Shown in pieces: positions 25,703 through 33,985 of a DNA stretch of 64,000 nucleotides (position 1 is the stretch's first letter; each line of letters begins with the position of its first letter). The notes beneath the pieces are model-generated. The model had not been told where the DNA came from, made no database searches, and worked only from the letters and a program-made list of their open reading frames with translations. Made by a program: the position numbers and the translations under genes. This DNA is from Weissella confusa (GTDB lineage: Bacteria; Bacillota; Bacilli; Lactobacillales; Lactobacillaceae), in the NCBI GenBank assembly GCA_001436895.1, contig JQAY01000002.1:17449-81448 (forward strand), given 5' to 3'.

Positions 25703-26008
25703 CTACTTTTTGTCCTTTGTGCGCAAGGCATGGACATAAATTATCAAAGCCCATACGCAAAGCAAGGTAATCATGAATGGAAACGCCGTCTTCTTCACCA
25801 TCGTCATATCTTCCCCATTGATGATGTCACGCGCACGAATACGCGTGTCCAAGCTCGGCGTGTCTAAAACTTTTTCATCCAAAATCAAATCTGGTGTCTC
25901 ATACAACGTTGATTGACTCGCCTCTGATCGATTGTCAGAGTGAGCGACCGTTGATACGCAACTCATGCTCACCAAGGCAAGCATAATCAGCAATACACGT
26001 TTCAACAT
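25703..26008 (-). CDS. Small secreted or membrane protein, 101 residues
   Basis: N-terminal signal peptide (MLKRVLLIMLALVSMSCVSTVAHS), a short polar middle, and one C-terminal transmembrane helix (about 75-93, AFPFMITLLCVWALIIYVHAL) with a basic tail. SMSC could be read as a lipobox-like Cys but the context is poor. Start chosen at 26008 because GGGAG lies 6 nt upstream; the ATG two codons earlier is too close. No family recognised. Lies 46 bp upstream of the DUF4811-like gene and probably shares its transcript. Confidence 0.55.
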   Translation of the reverse strand: MLKRVLLIMLALVSMSCVSTVAHSDNRSEASQSTLYETPDLILDEKVLDTPSLDTRIRARDIINGEDMTMVKKTAFPFMITLLCVWALIIYVHALRTKDKK

Positions 26009-26118
26009 TTCCATCTCCCTTTAATATCTATCTTTCCAATGGTCTATACTACGTGACCTTCTTGTTTAAAATAAGATTTATTGATACTGAATTCAGGAGT
26101 AAATGTGAATTAAATTAT

Positions 26119-27177
26119 TTAATTTTGGATGGGACGAAAATTAGACAGATAATACTGCAACGGCGCGAACTGTGGTGCGTAATCGACCGGCGACACATCG
26201 GCACGTAGCACGTCCACAATCGCCACATCAAGTGGGCCATCGTTTGGTGACCATAGCGTAATCCATGGCACTGCCGTACACCACGCTTCAAACATCGCAC
26301 CCATCAAACCTGACTCTTCGGCAATGGCAACCGTTGGCGTCTGCGTAATCAAACCAAATAGCAAGCCGTGAATTTCGTCGGTCACCAACACTTCATAACC
26401 TGACATGGCGCGCCAGCATTCACGTAGCGTTGTATCACGCTTATGGCCGCTTAGATGCAGGTGCTTAGTGTTCAAGTAATCTTCTTCCGTCACCCGGCCA
26501 AAGAGGTCGCTAATCAGCTCTCTGACCTGTTCTTGCGTTGCCCGGCGGAAATCATTACCAGACGCATGCAACATCAACATGGCGCCATTTCTAGGCTTCC
26601 GACTAGCCGCCAAGCGTCCACTCAAGTGCAAAATCATGTCTGGAATTAACATTGCTGGGCAAAGCAACAATTGCGTTAAGTCTTGCAGTGCTTTTTCATC
26701 GCGCGCCAACATGACTAGTCGCTCAGCTGTGTTATACACCTGCTTTGAAATTTCACGTTCACGCGTACTGTTGAAAAACATTGATTGTGGCAGCTGAATC
26801 ATTGGTTGATCTTTCAACCAGGCGACCACTGAACGGCGCAGATTCTCTTCAACCAGTTCACGGTCACCAATGATGCCACCACCATGTAGCAAGACCAGGT
26901 TATCCGGTTGAATAATGCGGTGAATCAGTGGCAATGCTTCAACTGTCGCTTCAGCTGGCACCTTTACAATTTGGTGTTCTGGCAAGTTTGTACGCAAAAA
27001 CAATTCTGTGGCATACGCAACCGCGTGATCACCTAGATCGCCGTGTTCCGGCATACCAATGTAGAAAACCGTAGGTAGGTTCATATCAAGATTTAAAAGT
27101 TGTTGTTTCAACTGTGGGCGAATTGTCCATCGCCACGTGATACGTTTATGTATCCATTCTCCGAATTTATTAACCAT
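26119..27177 (-). CDS. Polysaccharide pyruvyl transferase family protein
   Basis: 352 residues. N-terminal YIGMPEHGDLGDHAVAYAT, then LVLLHGGGIIGD (the glycine-rich motif of the family), RDEKAL and VTDEIHGLLFG near residue 285 as in CsaB/EpsO-type enzymes. Members transfer pyruvate from PEP to sugars of exopolysaccharides or wall polymers. It is not in an exopolysaccharide cluster here; neighbours are phosphoketolase upstream and the pilus locus downstream, so it may modify a wall glycopolymer. Starts ATG at 27177. No terminator is obvious before 26008. Confidence 0.85.
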   Translation of the reverse strand: MVNKFGEWIHKRITWRWTIRPQLKQQLLNLDMNLPTVFYIGMPEHGDLGDHAVAYATELFLRTNLPEHQIVKVPAEATVEALPLIHRIIQPDNLVLLHGGGIIGDRELVEENLRRSVVAWLKDQPMIQLPQSMFFNSTREREISKQVYNTAERLVMLARDEKALQDLTQLLLCPAMLIPDMILHLSGRLAASRKPRNGAMLMLHASGNDFRRATQEQVRELISDLFGRVTEEDYLNTKHLHLSGHKRDTTLRECWRAMSGYEVLVTDEIHGLLFGLITQTPTVAIAEESGLMGAMFEAWCTAVPWITLWSPNDGPLDVAIVDVLRADVSPVDYAPQFAPLQYYLSNFRPIQN

Positions 27178-27254
27178 AGTATCTTCCCCGATTTAAAGCT
27201 ATCTTCTACTATGCCTGATAAATGTGGGGGTTCTATGAAAATTTCCAGGAACGA

Positions 27255-27299
27255 CAAAAAGACCATTACTAAATCCCGAAAGAAATAGTAATGGTCTTT
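27255..27299 (-). terminator. Terminator of phosphoketolase
   Basis: Perfect 14-bp stem AAAGACCATTACTA/TAGTAATGGTCTTT followed by TTTTTG on the minus strand. Confidence 0.85.
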
Positions 27300-27376
27300 A
27301 AGTTACCCTTTAACCGGCCGAAGCCAGCCTCAGGTCAATTTTTATTTCGCTTAGAAATTAATCGTACGGCAGTAGA

Positions 27377-29836
27377 TTACTTCTTCAAAGCAGTCCACTT
27401 CCAGTCAGTGAACTCTTCGATGTCGCGACCTTCGTTACGAGTAACTTCGAAGTGCTTTGCCAAGATGTCATCCATCTTCTTGTCGAATGCAGCAGCCTCA
27501 TCAGCTGAAACAACTCCGTTAGCAGCCAAGACAGCAACAGCGTCCTTAGCTTGGTTGAAGCGGTCCAACTTTGAGTATACACGCATGTCGTAAGTCGTAG
27601 TGATGTCACCATCTTCACGGTATCCGTGTACGTGCAATCCCAAGTGTTGACGCTCGTAGAAGATTGACTCGATCAAGTCTTCGTATCCGTGGAATCCGAA
27701 GACAACAGGAGTTCCTGACTCACCGAACAAAGCGTTGAACTTGTCATCTGACAAAGCGCGCTCGTGGTTCATCTCACCGTTCTTGTTTTGCAAACGGTGC
27801 AACTCAACAACGTTGACATAACGCATCTTTACAGATGGGAATGCAGCGTTAACCAAGTTCAAAGCAGCCAAAGTTTCGATCGTTGGCTCAACACCAGCAG
27901 ATGCGAAGACGATGTCAGCTTGCTCACCTTCAGCAACAGTTGAAGCCCAGTCAATAGCCTTCAAACCTTCAGTTGCCAATTCTTGAGCTTCTTCAACTGA
28001 GAACCATTGTTGACGTGGTTGCTTTGAAGCAACGATGTGGTTAACCTTGTGACGCTCAGTAAATGCGCGACCAAAGACAGCCAACAAAGTGTTACCATCA
28101 GCTGGCAAGTATTGACGAACAAAGTCTGACTTCTTTTCAGCCAAGTGCGTCAAGATACCTGGATCTTGGTGAGTGTAACCGTTGTGGTCTTGTTGGAATA
28201 CAGTTGAAGTTGAGATCAAGTTCAATGATGGGTAATCGTTACGCCATGATTGCTCTGAGGCGTGACGCAACCACTTGAAGTGTTGAGTAATCATTGAGTC
28301 AACTACACGTAGGAATGATTCGTATGATGCAAATACACCAACACGACCAGTCAACGTGTAAGCTTCCAACCAACCTTCAGCTTGGTGCTCTGACAATTGA
28401 GCGTCCAAGATACGTCCCTCGTGGGCTTCGTATTGGTCGTTTGGCTCCTTAACTTCTTCCATCCATTGACGGTTCGTTACTTCGAACATGTCCCATAGAC
28501 GGTTTGACATCGTCTCGTCAGGTCCGAAGATACGGAATGACGTTGGGTTCATCTTTGAGATTTCAGCAAAGAATCCTGACAACACGTTCATGTCCATGTT
28601 GCGCTTTGAGTCAGCCAATTCAGTTCCACGGTTTGACTCGTTGATGTCGTTAGCGAATTGCTTCCAATCTGGCAAAGCCAAATCTTGAGCTTCTTCACCG
28701 CGACGACGTCCACCGTTAGCGATTGGGTTTGAAGCCATACGCTTGTCACCCTTAGGTGCCATTTCAGCCAATTCTGACTTCAATGAACCATCTTCGTTGA
28801 ACAATTCAGCTGGCTTGTATGAGTTCATCCACTCTTCGAATTGTGGCAACGTTTCCATCTTCTTTGATGACAAAGGAAGTGGAACTTGGTGGGCACGGAA
28901 TGAATCTTCGATTGGCATTCCTGATTGGTCGTGAGTAGGACCACCCCAACCCTTTGGCAAACGAGCGATGATTACAGGCCAAGCTGCAATTTCACCGTCT
29001 TCGTAACGACCGTTCTCACGGGCGTCCTTTTGGATTGCTTGGATGTCTTCGATGGCCTTGTCCAAGACATTAGCTGCCTTTTCGTGGTATGCCATGTAGT
29101 CGTGGATGTCATCGTTTTCGATGAAACGTGGTGACCATCCCAAACCTTCGAAGAACTTAGTGATCTCTTCATCGCTCATACGTGAGAAGATCGTTGGGTT
29201 TGAAATCTTAAATCCGTTCAAGTCCAAGATTGGCAAAACTGCACCGTCGTTCTTAGGGTTCAAGAACTTGATTGAGTGCCAAGCAGTCATTGAAGGACCA
29301 GTTTCAACTTCACCGTCACCGATAACAGTAAATGCGATTTGGTTTGGGTTATCCAAAACAGCACCAGTTGCGTGTGACAATGAGTATCCAAGTTCTCCAC
29401 CTTCGTGCAATGAACCTGGCGTTTGTGCAGTCATGTGTGATCCGATTCCACCAGGGAATGAGAAACGCTTGAACAAACGTGACATACCCTCAACATCTTG
29501 AGTGATTTCAGGGTAGTTTTCAGTGTATGAACCGTCCAAGTATGAGTTCGTAACCATAACTTGTCCACCGTGACCAGGTCCACCGATGTAGAACATGTCT
29601 AGATCGTACTTGTTGATCAAACGGTTTGCGTGTGCGTAAAGGAAAGTTTGTCCTGAGATAGTACCCCAGTGACCGATAGGCTTAACCTTAACGTCTTCCA
29701 CCGTAATTGGTGTGTTCGTAACTGAGAACAATGGGTTGCTCTTCAAAAAGATCATACCTGCTGAAAGGTAGTTGGTAGCACGCCACCAAGCATCAACCTT
29801 AGCAAGGTATTCCTTTGAATCAAAATCTACTGCCAT
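27377..29836 (-). CDS. xfp: Xylulose-5-phosphate/fructose-6-phosphate phosphoketolase
   Basis: 819 residues, full length. It splits xylulose 5-phosphate into acetyl phosphate and glyceraldehyde 3-phosphate, the key step of heterofermentation. The thiamine-diphosphate fold is visible: GGPGHGGQ near residue 68, [21 protein letters not shown], and [10 protein letters not shown] with NGFKISNPT as the ThDP/Mg motif. C-terminal [28 protein letters not shown] is characteristic. Encoded alone with an AAGGAG site and its own terminator. The GntR gene upstream may regulate it. It feeds the acetyl phosphate to acetyl-CoA to ethanol branch that ends with AdhE. Confidence 0.97.
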   Translation of the reverse strand: MAVDFDSKEYLAKVDAWWRATNYLSAGMIFLKSNPLFSVTNTPITVEDVKVKPIGHWGTISGQTFLYAHANRLINKYDLDMFYIGGPGHGGQVMVTNSYLDGSYTENYPEITQDVEGMSRLFKRFSFPGGIGSHMTAQTPGSLHEGGELGYSLSHATGAVLDNPNQIAFTVIGDGEVETGPSMTAWHSIKFLNPKNDGAVLPILDLNGFKISNPTIFSRMSDEEITKFFEGLGWSPRFIENDDIHDYMAYHEKAANVLDKAIEDIQAIQKDARENGRYEDGEIAAWPVIIARLPKGWGGPTHDQSGMPIEDSFRAHQVPLPLSSKKMETLPQFEEWMNSYKPAELFNEDGSLKSELAEMAPKGDKRMASNPIANGGRRRGEEAQDLALPDWKQFANDINESNRGTELADSKRNMDMNVLSGFFAEISKMNPTSFRIFGPDETMSNRLWDMFEVTNRQWMEEVKEPNDQYEAHEGRILDAQLSEHQAEGWLEAYTLTGRVGVFASYESFLRVVDSMITQHFKWLRHASEQSWRNDYPSLNLISTSTVFQQDHNGYTHQDPGILTHLAEKKSDFVRQYLPADGNTLLAVFGRAFTERHKVNHIVASKQPRQQWFSVEEAQELATEGLKAIDWASTVAEGEQADIVFASAGVEPTIETLAALNLVNAAFPSVKMRYVNVVELHRLQNKNGEMNHERALSDDKFNALFGESGTPVVFGFHGYEDLIESIFYERQHLGLHVHGYREDGDITTTYDMRVYSKLDRFNQAKDAVAVLAANGVVSADEAAAFDKKMDDILAKHFEVTRNEGRDIEEFTDWKWTALKK

Positions 29837-29936
29837 TTTGATTAAATCTCCTTATAATTTTGAGAAAAGGTTCAATCGCAGAAGTTATCTTCTGGATTAC
29901 AAATACTATAATAACAGATTTCAAAAATTGGTACAA

Positions 29937-29975
29937 TAAAAAGCACAAAATTGGTGCGGTCCAATTTTGTGCTTT
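29937..29975 (-). terminator. Terminator of the GntR gene
   Basis: Perfect 15-bp stem AAAGCACAAAATTGG/CCAATTTTGTGCTTT with a TTTTATT run on the minus strand. Its TTGG-TGCGG-TCCAA core could also be read by a regulator. Confidence 0.75.
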
Positions 29976-30047
29976 GCTTATTTTTCACCTGTAAAGCCTG
30001 ATATAATCGCTTTTCTAGCCAAATGTGAACAATTTGTGAATTTTGGA

Positions 30048-30779
30048 TTATTCGCCGTCCAAACTGACGAAACTGTTATATCGCATGTACTTGTAGTGTA
30101 CGCGCATCGTTCCAACTTCAAATGGTGTCCCATCATCCAGGAAGTAAATTCCGGCCATCACGCCGACTGGTTCAACTTCACTCAACTGCAAGTGGCTGCG
30201 ATCATCTTCGTCAGATGGCTCAACTGTCACCGTCATAAATGACTTGGTAACCGCCTTCTTGGTCGTCGCTTCGGCATAGTGGAACATTGAGTGCCCCAAG
30301 TCTTCGCTGGTCAACTCTGGTAGCAACTTAACCGGCACCAAGGCATTCTCAATCATGAACGCTTGGTCTTGCAACTTACGCAAACGCTTAATGCGATAAA
30401 CTTGCTCACCGGGTTCCAAAAAGAGCGCCAAACGTGTTTCCTCGTTCGCCTCTTCCGTCTCAAATGACAACAATTGGATGGCTGGTGCTTCGCCGTTAAA
30501 GCGGAACGAATCAGAAACACCCAAGTTATTACCAATCGCATGGAACATTGATTGATTTTTGAGATACAGCGGGTTCACGAAGGTTCCTGAGCCACGCTTC
30601 TTAAAGATAATTCCTTGCTGGGCCAAGACGTTCAACGCACGCTTAATTGAGCTGCGTGACACATCATAAGACAAGGCCAATGATCGTTCATCTGGCAATT
30701 TCAAGTTTGGGAATTCGCGCTTGTAGATGCGATCCTTCAAATCCCCAAGCACTTTCATGTACAGTACTTCAGTTGGCAT
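30048..30779 (-). CDS. GntR-family (HutC/UTRA) transcriptional regulator
   Basis: 243 residues from ATG at 30779 (MPTEVLYMKVLGDLKDRIY), chosen because GGGAGGG lies 9 nt upstream; the longer reading to 30857 has no ribosome site. N-terminal winged helix (about 10-75, LPDERSLALSYDVSRSSIKRALNVL, then GIIFKKRGSGTFV) and C-terminal UTRA ligand-binding domain (about 100-235, EPGEQVYRIKRLR), the fold used by sugar-phosphate-responsive GntR regulators. Upstream of phosphoketolase on the same strand but separated by a terminator; control of xfp or of itself is a reasonable guess. Ligand unknown. Confidence 0.85.
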   Translation of the reverse strand: MPTEVLYMKVLGDLKDRIYKREFPNLKLPDERSLALSYDVSRSSIKRALNVLAQQGIIFKKRGSGTFVNPLYLKNQSMFHAIGNNLGVSDSFRFNGEAPAIQLLSFETEEANEETRLALFLEPGEQVYRIKRLRKLQDQAFMIENALVPVKLLPELTSEDLGHSMFHYAEATTKKAVTKSFMTVTVEPSDEDDRSHLQLSEVEPVGVMAGIYFLDDGTPFEVGTMRVHYKYMRYNSFVSLDGE

Positions 30780-30822
30780 TTGTCTATGCCCTCCCGTTTT
30801 TAATCCGATTTTATCGTAACAC

Positions 30823-30861
30823 AAAAGTGGTCCAACCAAAAGTTTTGGTTGGACCACTTTT
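30823..30861. terminator. Long palindrome: terminator of the island and possible GntR operator
   Basis: Arms 30823-30837 and 30847-30861 (AAAAGTGGTCCAACC and its complement) are perfect, and the AAAAGTTTT centre is itself palindromic. It directly follows the stop at 30863 and lies 44 bp upstream of the GntR start, so it may end the island transcript and also bind the GntR protein. Confidence 0.65.
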
Positions 30862-30862
30862 T

Positions 30863-31975
30863 TTAAATAGTATCTGAATCATCGCTATCAAGCCATGACG
30901 TAAAATCTTCGTCACTCTCGAACTTCGGCTCAAATCCTGCACTTGTAGCAAATGCCACAATTTCATTATTCACAGTAAGCCAGTCGTTATTTTGAATTGC
31001 AGTCTTTGCATTTTCCGTAATTTCAAAAAACTTCTTTTTCGCTTCTGCCAACTTTTCAACCGTCGCATCATCCATGGCTTCTTGCGCAGCTTTAATATCT
31101 GCAATACGAGCATCAAATATCTCTTTGATTCGCTCTGTGCGCTGCTCATATTTGACACCAAAAATATCAAGTCGATCCATGGCATACATGAACACGGCCG
31201 CAGCAACACCCGTCGCAATTGTCGACAATGCACCACGAATAAATTCATTCGGCACAAGCTTTTTCAATAATTCGTCTATGAGTGATCCCGACAGAACAAT
31301 GACAGTTGAACCGACTAATTTTAGAATGGCATCTCCCTTTTGAGCAGTCGACATATTCTTAGAATCCTTGCCAAACAAGATTTTAAACGCTTGAATAGCT
31401 GCACCGATAGTTTGTTTAACGATTTTATATATTTTCTCAAAAATCCCAACAAACAGTGACAAAATCCCATCAATGAATCCAGTAATAATTGTCTTCACTA
31501 AATCAAACACAATATCTTTTATGTTCTTTAATTGTCGCAAAATATATCGCGTCATTCGCTTAAATCTGTACTTAATCGCCGCGCCTTTCTTATACCCATC
31601 AACGTCAATGCCATTTTTTATCATGTCTTTAATTTCATAGGTCAAAGGATTGAGCAAAAGACGAATAGCCTCAACAAGCCCTTTATTTCCCGCCTGTCCA
31701 ACTCCGTCCATCCCTGCATTTTTTGCAATTTGTTTTTGCATATCTCTAGTATCTTTATTTAGGAGATTCATATTGTGTCGCAATGCTTTATTAACATTGT
31801 GATCACGAGCAGTCTTGGCCTCATCTTGTTTCCGAATCATCGTTTCTTTCTGTTTTTCAGAAAGAGTATCGCTGTTTTTATCTACATACTGCTTGTTTGT
31901 ATAGTCAGACTTCCCACCGTGTCCGCGATTAGTCTTTTCTGACGTTATAGCAAAATTACTTTCATCATTAATCAT
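30863..31975 (-). CDS. C-terminal part of a split HNH/EndoVII-like membrane-active protein
   Basis: 370 residues. The N-terminal INDESNFAITSEKTNRGHGG continues, out of frame, the HNH/endonuclease VII-like region that ends the upstream ORF (DHIEP...LSKDDIKTIIND). Residues about 150-260 contain long hydrophobic or amphipathic stretches (VKTIITGFIDGILSLFVGIF, KLVGSTVIVLSGSLIDELL, TIATGVAAAVFMYAM), followed by a helical charged C-terminus ending acidic (WLDSDDSDTI). The ATG overlaps the upstream stop within a 7-bp tandem repeat and has no good ribosome site, so it could only be made by coupled re-initiation. Best read as the second half of one gene. Function inferred: nuclease or membrane effector of the island. 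Confidence 0.6.
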   Translation of the reverse strand: MINDESNFAITSEKTNRGHGGKSDYTNKQYVDKNSDTLSEKQKETMIRKQDEAKTARDHNVNKALRHNMNLLNKDTRDMQKQIAKNAGMDGVGQAGNKGLVEAIRLLLNPLTYEIKDMIKNGIDVDGYKKGAAIKYRFKRMTRYILRQLKNIKDIVFDLVKTIITGFIDGILSLFVGIFEKIYKIVKQTIGAAIQAFKILFGKDSKNMSTAQKGDAILKLVGSTVIVLSGSLIDELLKKLVPNEFIRGALSTIATGVAAAVFMYAMDRLDIFGVKYEQRTERIKEIFDARIADIKAAQEAMDDATVEKLAEAKKKFFEITENAKTAIQNNDWLTVNNEIVAFATSAGFEPKFESDEDFTSWLDSDDSDTI

Positions 31976-31979
31976 TAAT
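31966..31979. repeat. 7-bp perfect tandem duplication (CATTAAT x2) at the gene split
   Basis: CATTAAT at 31966-31972 and 31973-31979. Seven extra bases shift the frame and create TAA. With a single copy the codons read straight through as TIINDESNF and both ORFs join. Confidence 0.85.
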
Positions 31980-32678
31980 TATTGTTTTAATGTCATCCTT
32001 AGACAAACCATAATTACTTTCCAGTTCATTGGTAATAACCCTTATTGGTTCAATATGATCTGTCTCTGCTTGTTTTTTAGACTCAGCGGTGTAATTTGAG
32101 GGCTTATTATTTTGCTTTGAGTACACTCTCTGGTGAGAATCATACTCATCAGCAGCTAATTTATTATCGCCAAAATAATTCCGCTTGTAATCATTCATCG
32201 CCCCCGTGTCCTCAAATTCTTTTCGAAACTCTTTGTAGCTATTTGTCTCTCTTTTTACTCTACGTACCGTAGTATTCGGATGCAGTTTTTCAGAATCATG
32301 AATATTTTTTTGCGCTTGTATAATTTGCTGTTCCTTGTAACGGTCTGAATATTTTGGACGGCTTCTTTCGTAATCAACTTTATCTTCAGCGCTATATTTA
32401 AATTCCCATGCTGTCCCCAGTAAATCAGATGCTGTCATTCCTCGGTCTCTGATTGACTTAAAAGCCTTCAACTGCAACAGACCATCAAAAATACTAAAAA
32501 ACGTAGGCTTTACAATTGAGTCCAGCACATTGCCGCCTTTTTCAAAGTCAGCATAAACCTGCTCAACCACCTTGTGAGCATCTTCTTCGTCGTATAGCTC
32601 AGCATCGATCAGAGCTTGAGGCAGATCAAAAATCGACGCGTTATTGATATTGTTTTTTATTTGGTCAATTGATGTCAT
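31968..32678 (-). CDS. N-terminal part of a split HNH/EndoVII-like protein
   Basis: 236 residues from ATG at 32678 (MTSIDQIKNNINN), 4 nt after AGGAGG; the reading from 32705 is longer but has no site. Helical N-terminus, then a charged basic region and ETDHIEPIRVIT (D207, H208), the first half of an HNH/endonuclease VII-like motif, followed by LSKDDIKTIIND and a stop. In related nuclease domains the motif continues with N-x-x-N and a GGK/KGAK segment; those residues are present in the next ORF. The RBS lies inside the end of the 294-residue gene. Likely a frame-shifted gene rather than a free-standing protein. Confidence 0.6.
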   Translation of the reverse strand: MTSIDQIKNNINNASIFDLPQALIDAELYDEEDAHKVVEQVYADFEKGGNVLDSIVKPTFFSIFDGLLQLKAFKSIRDRGMTASDLLGTAWEFKYSAEDKVDYERSRPKYSDRYKEQQIIQAQKNIHDSEKLHPNTTVRRVKRETNSYKEFRKEFEDTGAMNDYKRNYFGDNKLAADEYDSHQRVYSKQNNKPSNYTAESKKQAETDHIEPIRVITNELESNYGLSKDDIKTIIND

Positions 32679-32688
32679 ACTTCCTCCT

Positions 32689-33573
32689 TTATGCCGCCTT
32701 AGCAACCTTATCCATCTGCTTCTCGAAGGTCTTCATTTGCGATACGTCTTGTTGCTTAGGCGCAACGAATTCCTTATCGATTAACTCTCGAATCAACTTG
32801 GTTGCTTCCATCGTTGCACGAATTTGCATTTGTTCTTGCTTCGTAAGCAACTTCGAACGCTTCAATCCTGTTGTCTTATTCAAGAGCGCCACAGTTGCAT
32901 ATCGGAAACTCTTAGCCTCAATTTCATTAAGTACCAGACCATACACTGACTCAATCTGATTAAGTACGTCTCGAATCGCTTCAAAAGCTAACGACAAATT
33001 CTCTGCACGGTGCAGTTCGGCCTTCACCTTTTCTTGCGTTTCCTCAAACACCTTGGCTTCGTCTTTGACGTGATAAAGCGTTTCCTTAGCTCGCTTTCGA
33101 CCGTAAATCCCCAATGTAAAAATATTCTTCATGGTTCTAGAAAACGACGGCTTATCAAAATCAATTGTCTTTAACGCATCAAATGACTGAACAGATTCAA
33201 CCTTCTTCAGACTAATATCCAGTTCCTCAATCAAAGCGATATCATCGTTAACTAATAAAGGTTTGATTCGAACCATTGCTTTTGCAAAACGATGCAAATT
33301 CTCTTTAAGATTCCTTTGTTTCCAGTCATTGATATCATTAACTGCGCTCTGAATGCGATCGCTCAAATCTTGATAGGAGGCTTCTGATTTTTGTTTGAAC
33401 GAATCAGATTCCTTCTTCAATTTTTCGTACATCTGCGACGCTTCGTCCATTGTTGCCTTACCACTAATTTTTGCAGCGGTGCGGGCAATCATTCGCCCTG
33501 CGGCTTTAATACCTTCCTTAACTTTTTCTCCCGCCTTCTTAAAACCTCGGCGAACAGCGGCAAACATTCCCAT
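32689..33573 (-). CDS. Basic helical protein of the island, 294 residues
   Basis: All-helical prediction by eye. The first 40 residues are strongly basic and amphipathic (FAAVRRGFKKAGEKVKEGIK), suited to membrane or nucleic-acid binding. Then come coiled-coil-like segments (about 45-110, YEKLKKESDSFKQKSEASYQ) and more helices to a lysine-rich end. No nucleotide-binding or catalytic motif seen and no family recognised. Starts 12 bp after the TerB-like gene and overlaps the ribosome site of the next gene, so it is part of one operon. Confidence 0.6.
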   Translation of the reverse strand: MGMFAAVRRGFKKAGEKVKEGIKAAGRMIARTAAKISGKATMDEASQMYEKLKKESDSFKQKSEASYQDLSDRIQSAVNDINDWKQRNLKENLHRFAKAMVRIKPLLVNDDIALIEELDISLKKVESVQSFDALKTIDFDKPSFSRTMKNIFTLGIYGRKRAKETLYHVKDEAKVFEETQEKVKAELHRAENLSLAFEAIRDVLNQIESVYGLVLNEIEAKSFRYATVALLNKTTGLKRSKLLTKQEQMQIRATMEATKLIRELIDKEFVAPKQQDVSQMKTFEKQMDKVAKAA

Positions 33574-33585
33574 AATATATTCCCT

Positions 33586-33984
33586 TTACCTTTCGATCAT
33601 GTCATAACCTTCATCAAGCAAATCATTGAAGTCCGTCATCCAATTCAGCATTCGCTTCATCTCAAGGTCGCGAAATCCCAAATCCGTCCCCACAGTCATC
33701 AACCAGTCTTCCTCAGCATCATCAACAACTTCATCCGCATCAGCTACTCCAGCTAACTCAATAAAAATCGCACGCTTAACTTTCTTGGTTGAGCTTTGAA
33801 AATGCATAATCAATTCTTCGTAAGGAACATCCTTAAACTCATATTTTTGCAACTCAGTCTCAACTCGCAAAGCGTTCATAAAGCGCTCTTCCTGTTCATT
33901 CATTGGGGACGAATGCTCGAAGCTTAATTTCACCAACTCAATAAAATCCTTTTGCTCTCGCTTGTTCAAAAAATTTAAAAACAT
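33586..33984 (-). CDS. TerB-like acidic helical protein, 132 residues
   Basis: Small acidic helical protein. FIELAGVADADEVVDDAEEDWLMTVGTDLGF resembles the TerB pattern of an acidic metal-binding turn between helices (LxxADGxxxxxE). TerB domains occur in tellurite-resistance clusters and in some anti-phage systems (Shango) thought to act near the membrane. GAGGTG precedes the ATG and only one base separates it from the stop of the coiled-coil gene, so the two are coupled. The match is by motif only. Confidence 0.55.
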   Translation of the reverse strand: MFLNFLNKREQKDFIELVKLSFEHSSPMNEQEERFMNALRVETELQKYEFKDVPYEELIMHFQSSTKKVKRAIFIELAGVADADEVVDDAEEDWLMTVGTDLGFRDLEMKRMLNWMTDFNDLLDEGYDMIER

Positions 33985-33985
33985 A

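Noticed and set aside
30863..31975. Treating the 370-residue ORF as an independent intact gene
   Set aside because: Its start lies inside the 7-bp duplication with no ribosome site, and its first residues continue the upstream motif; a split gene is the better reading.
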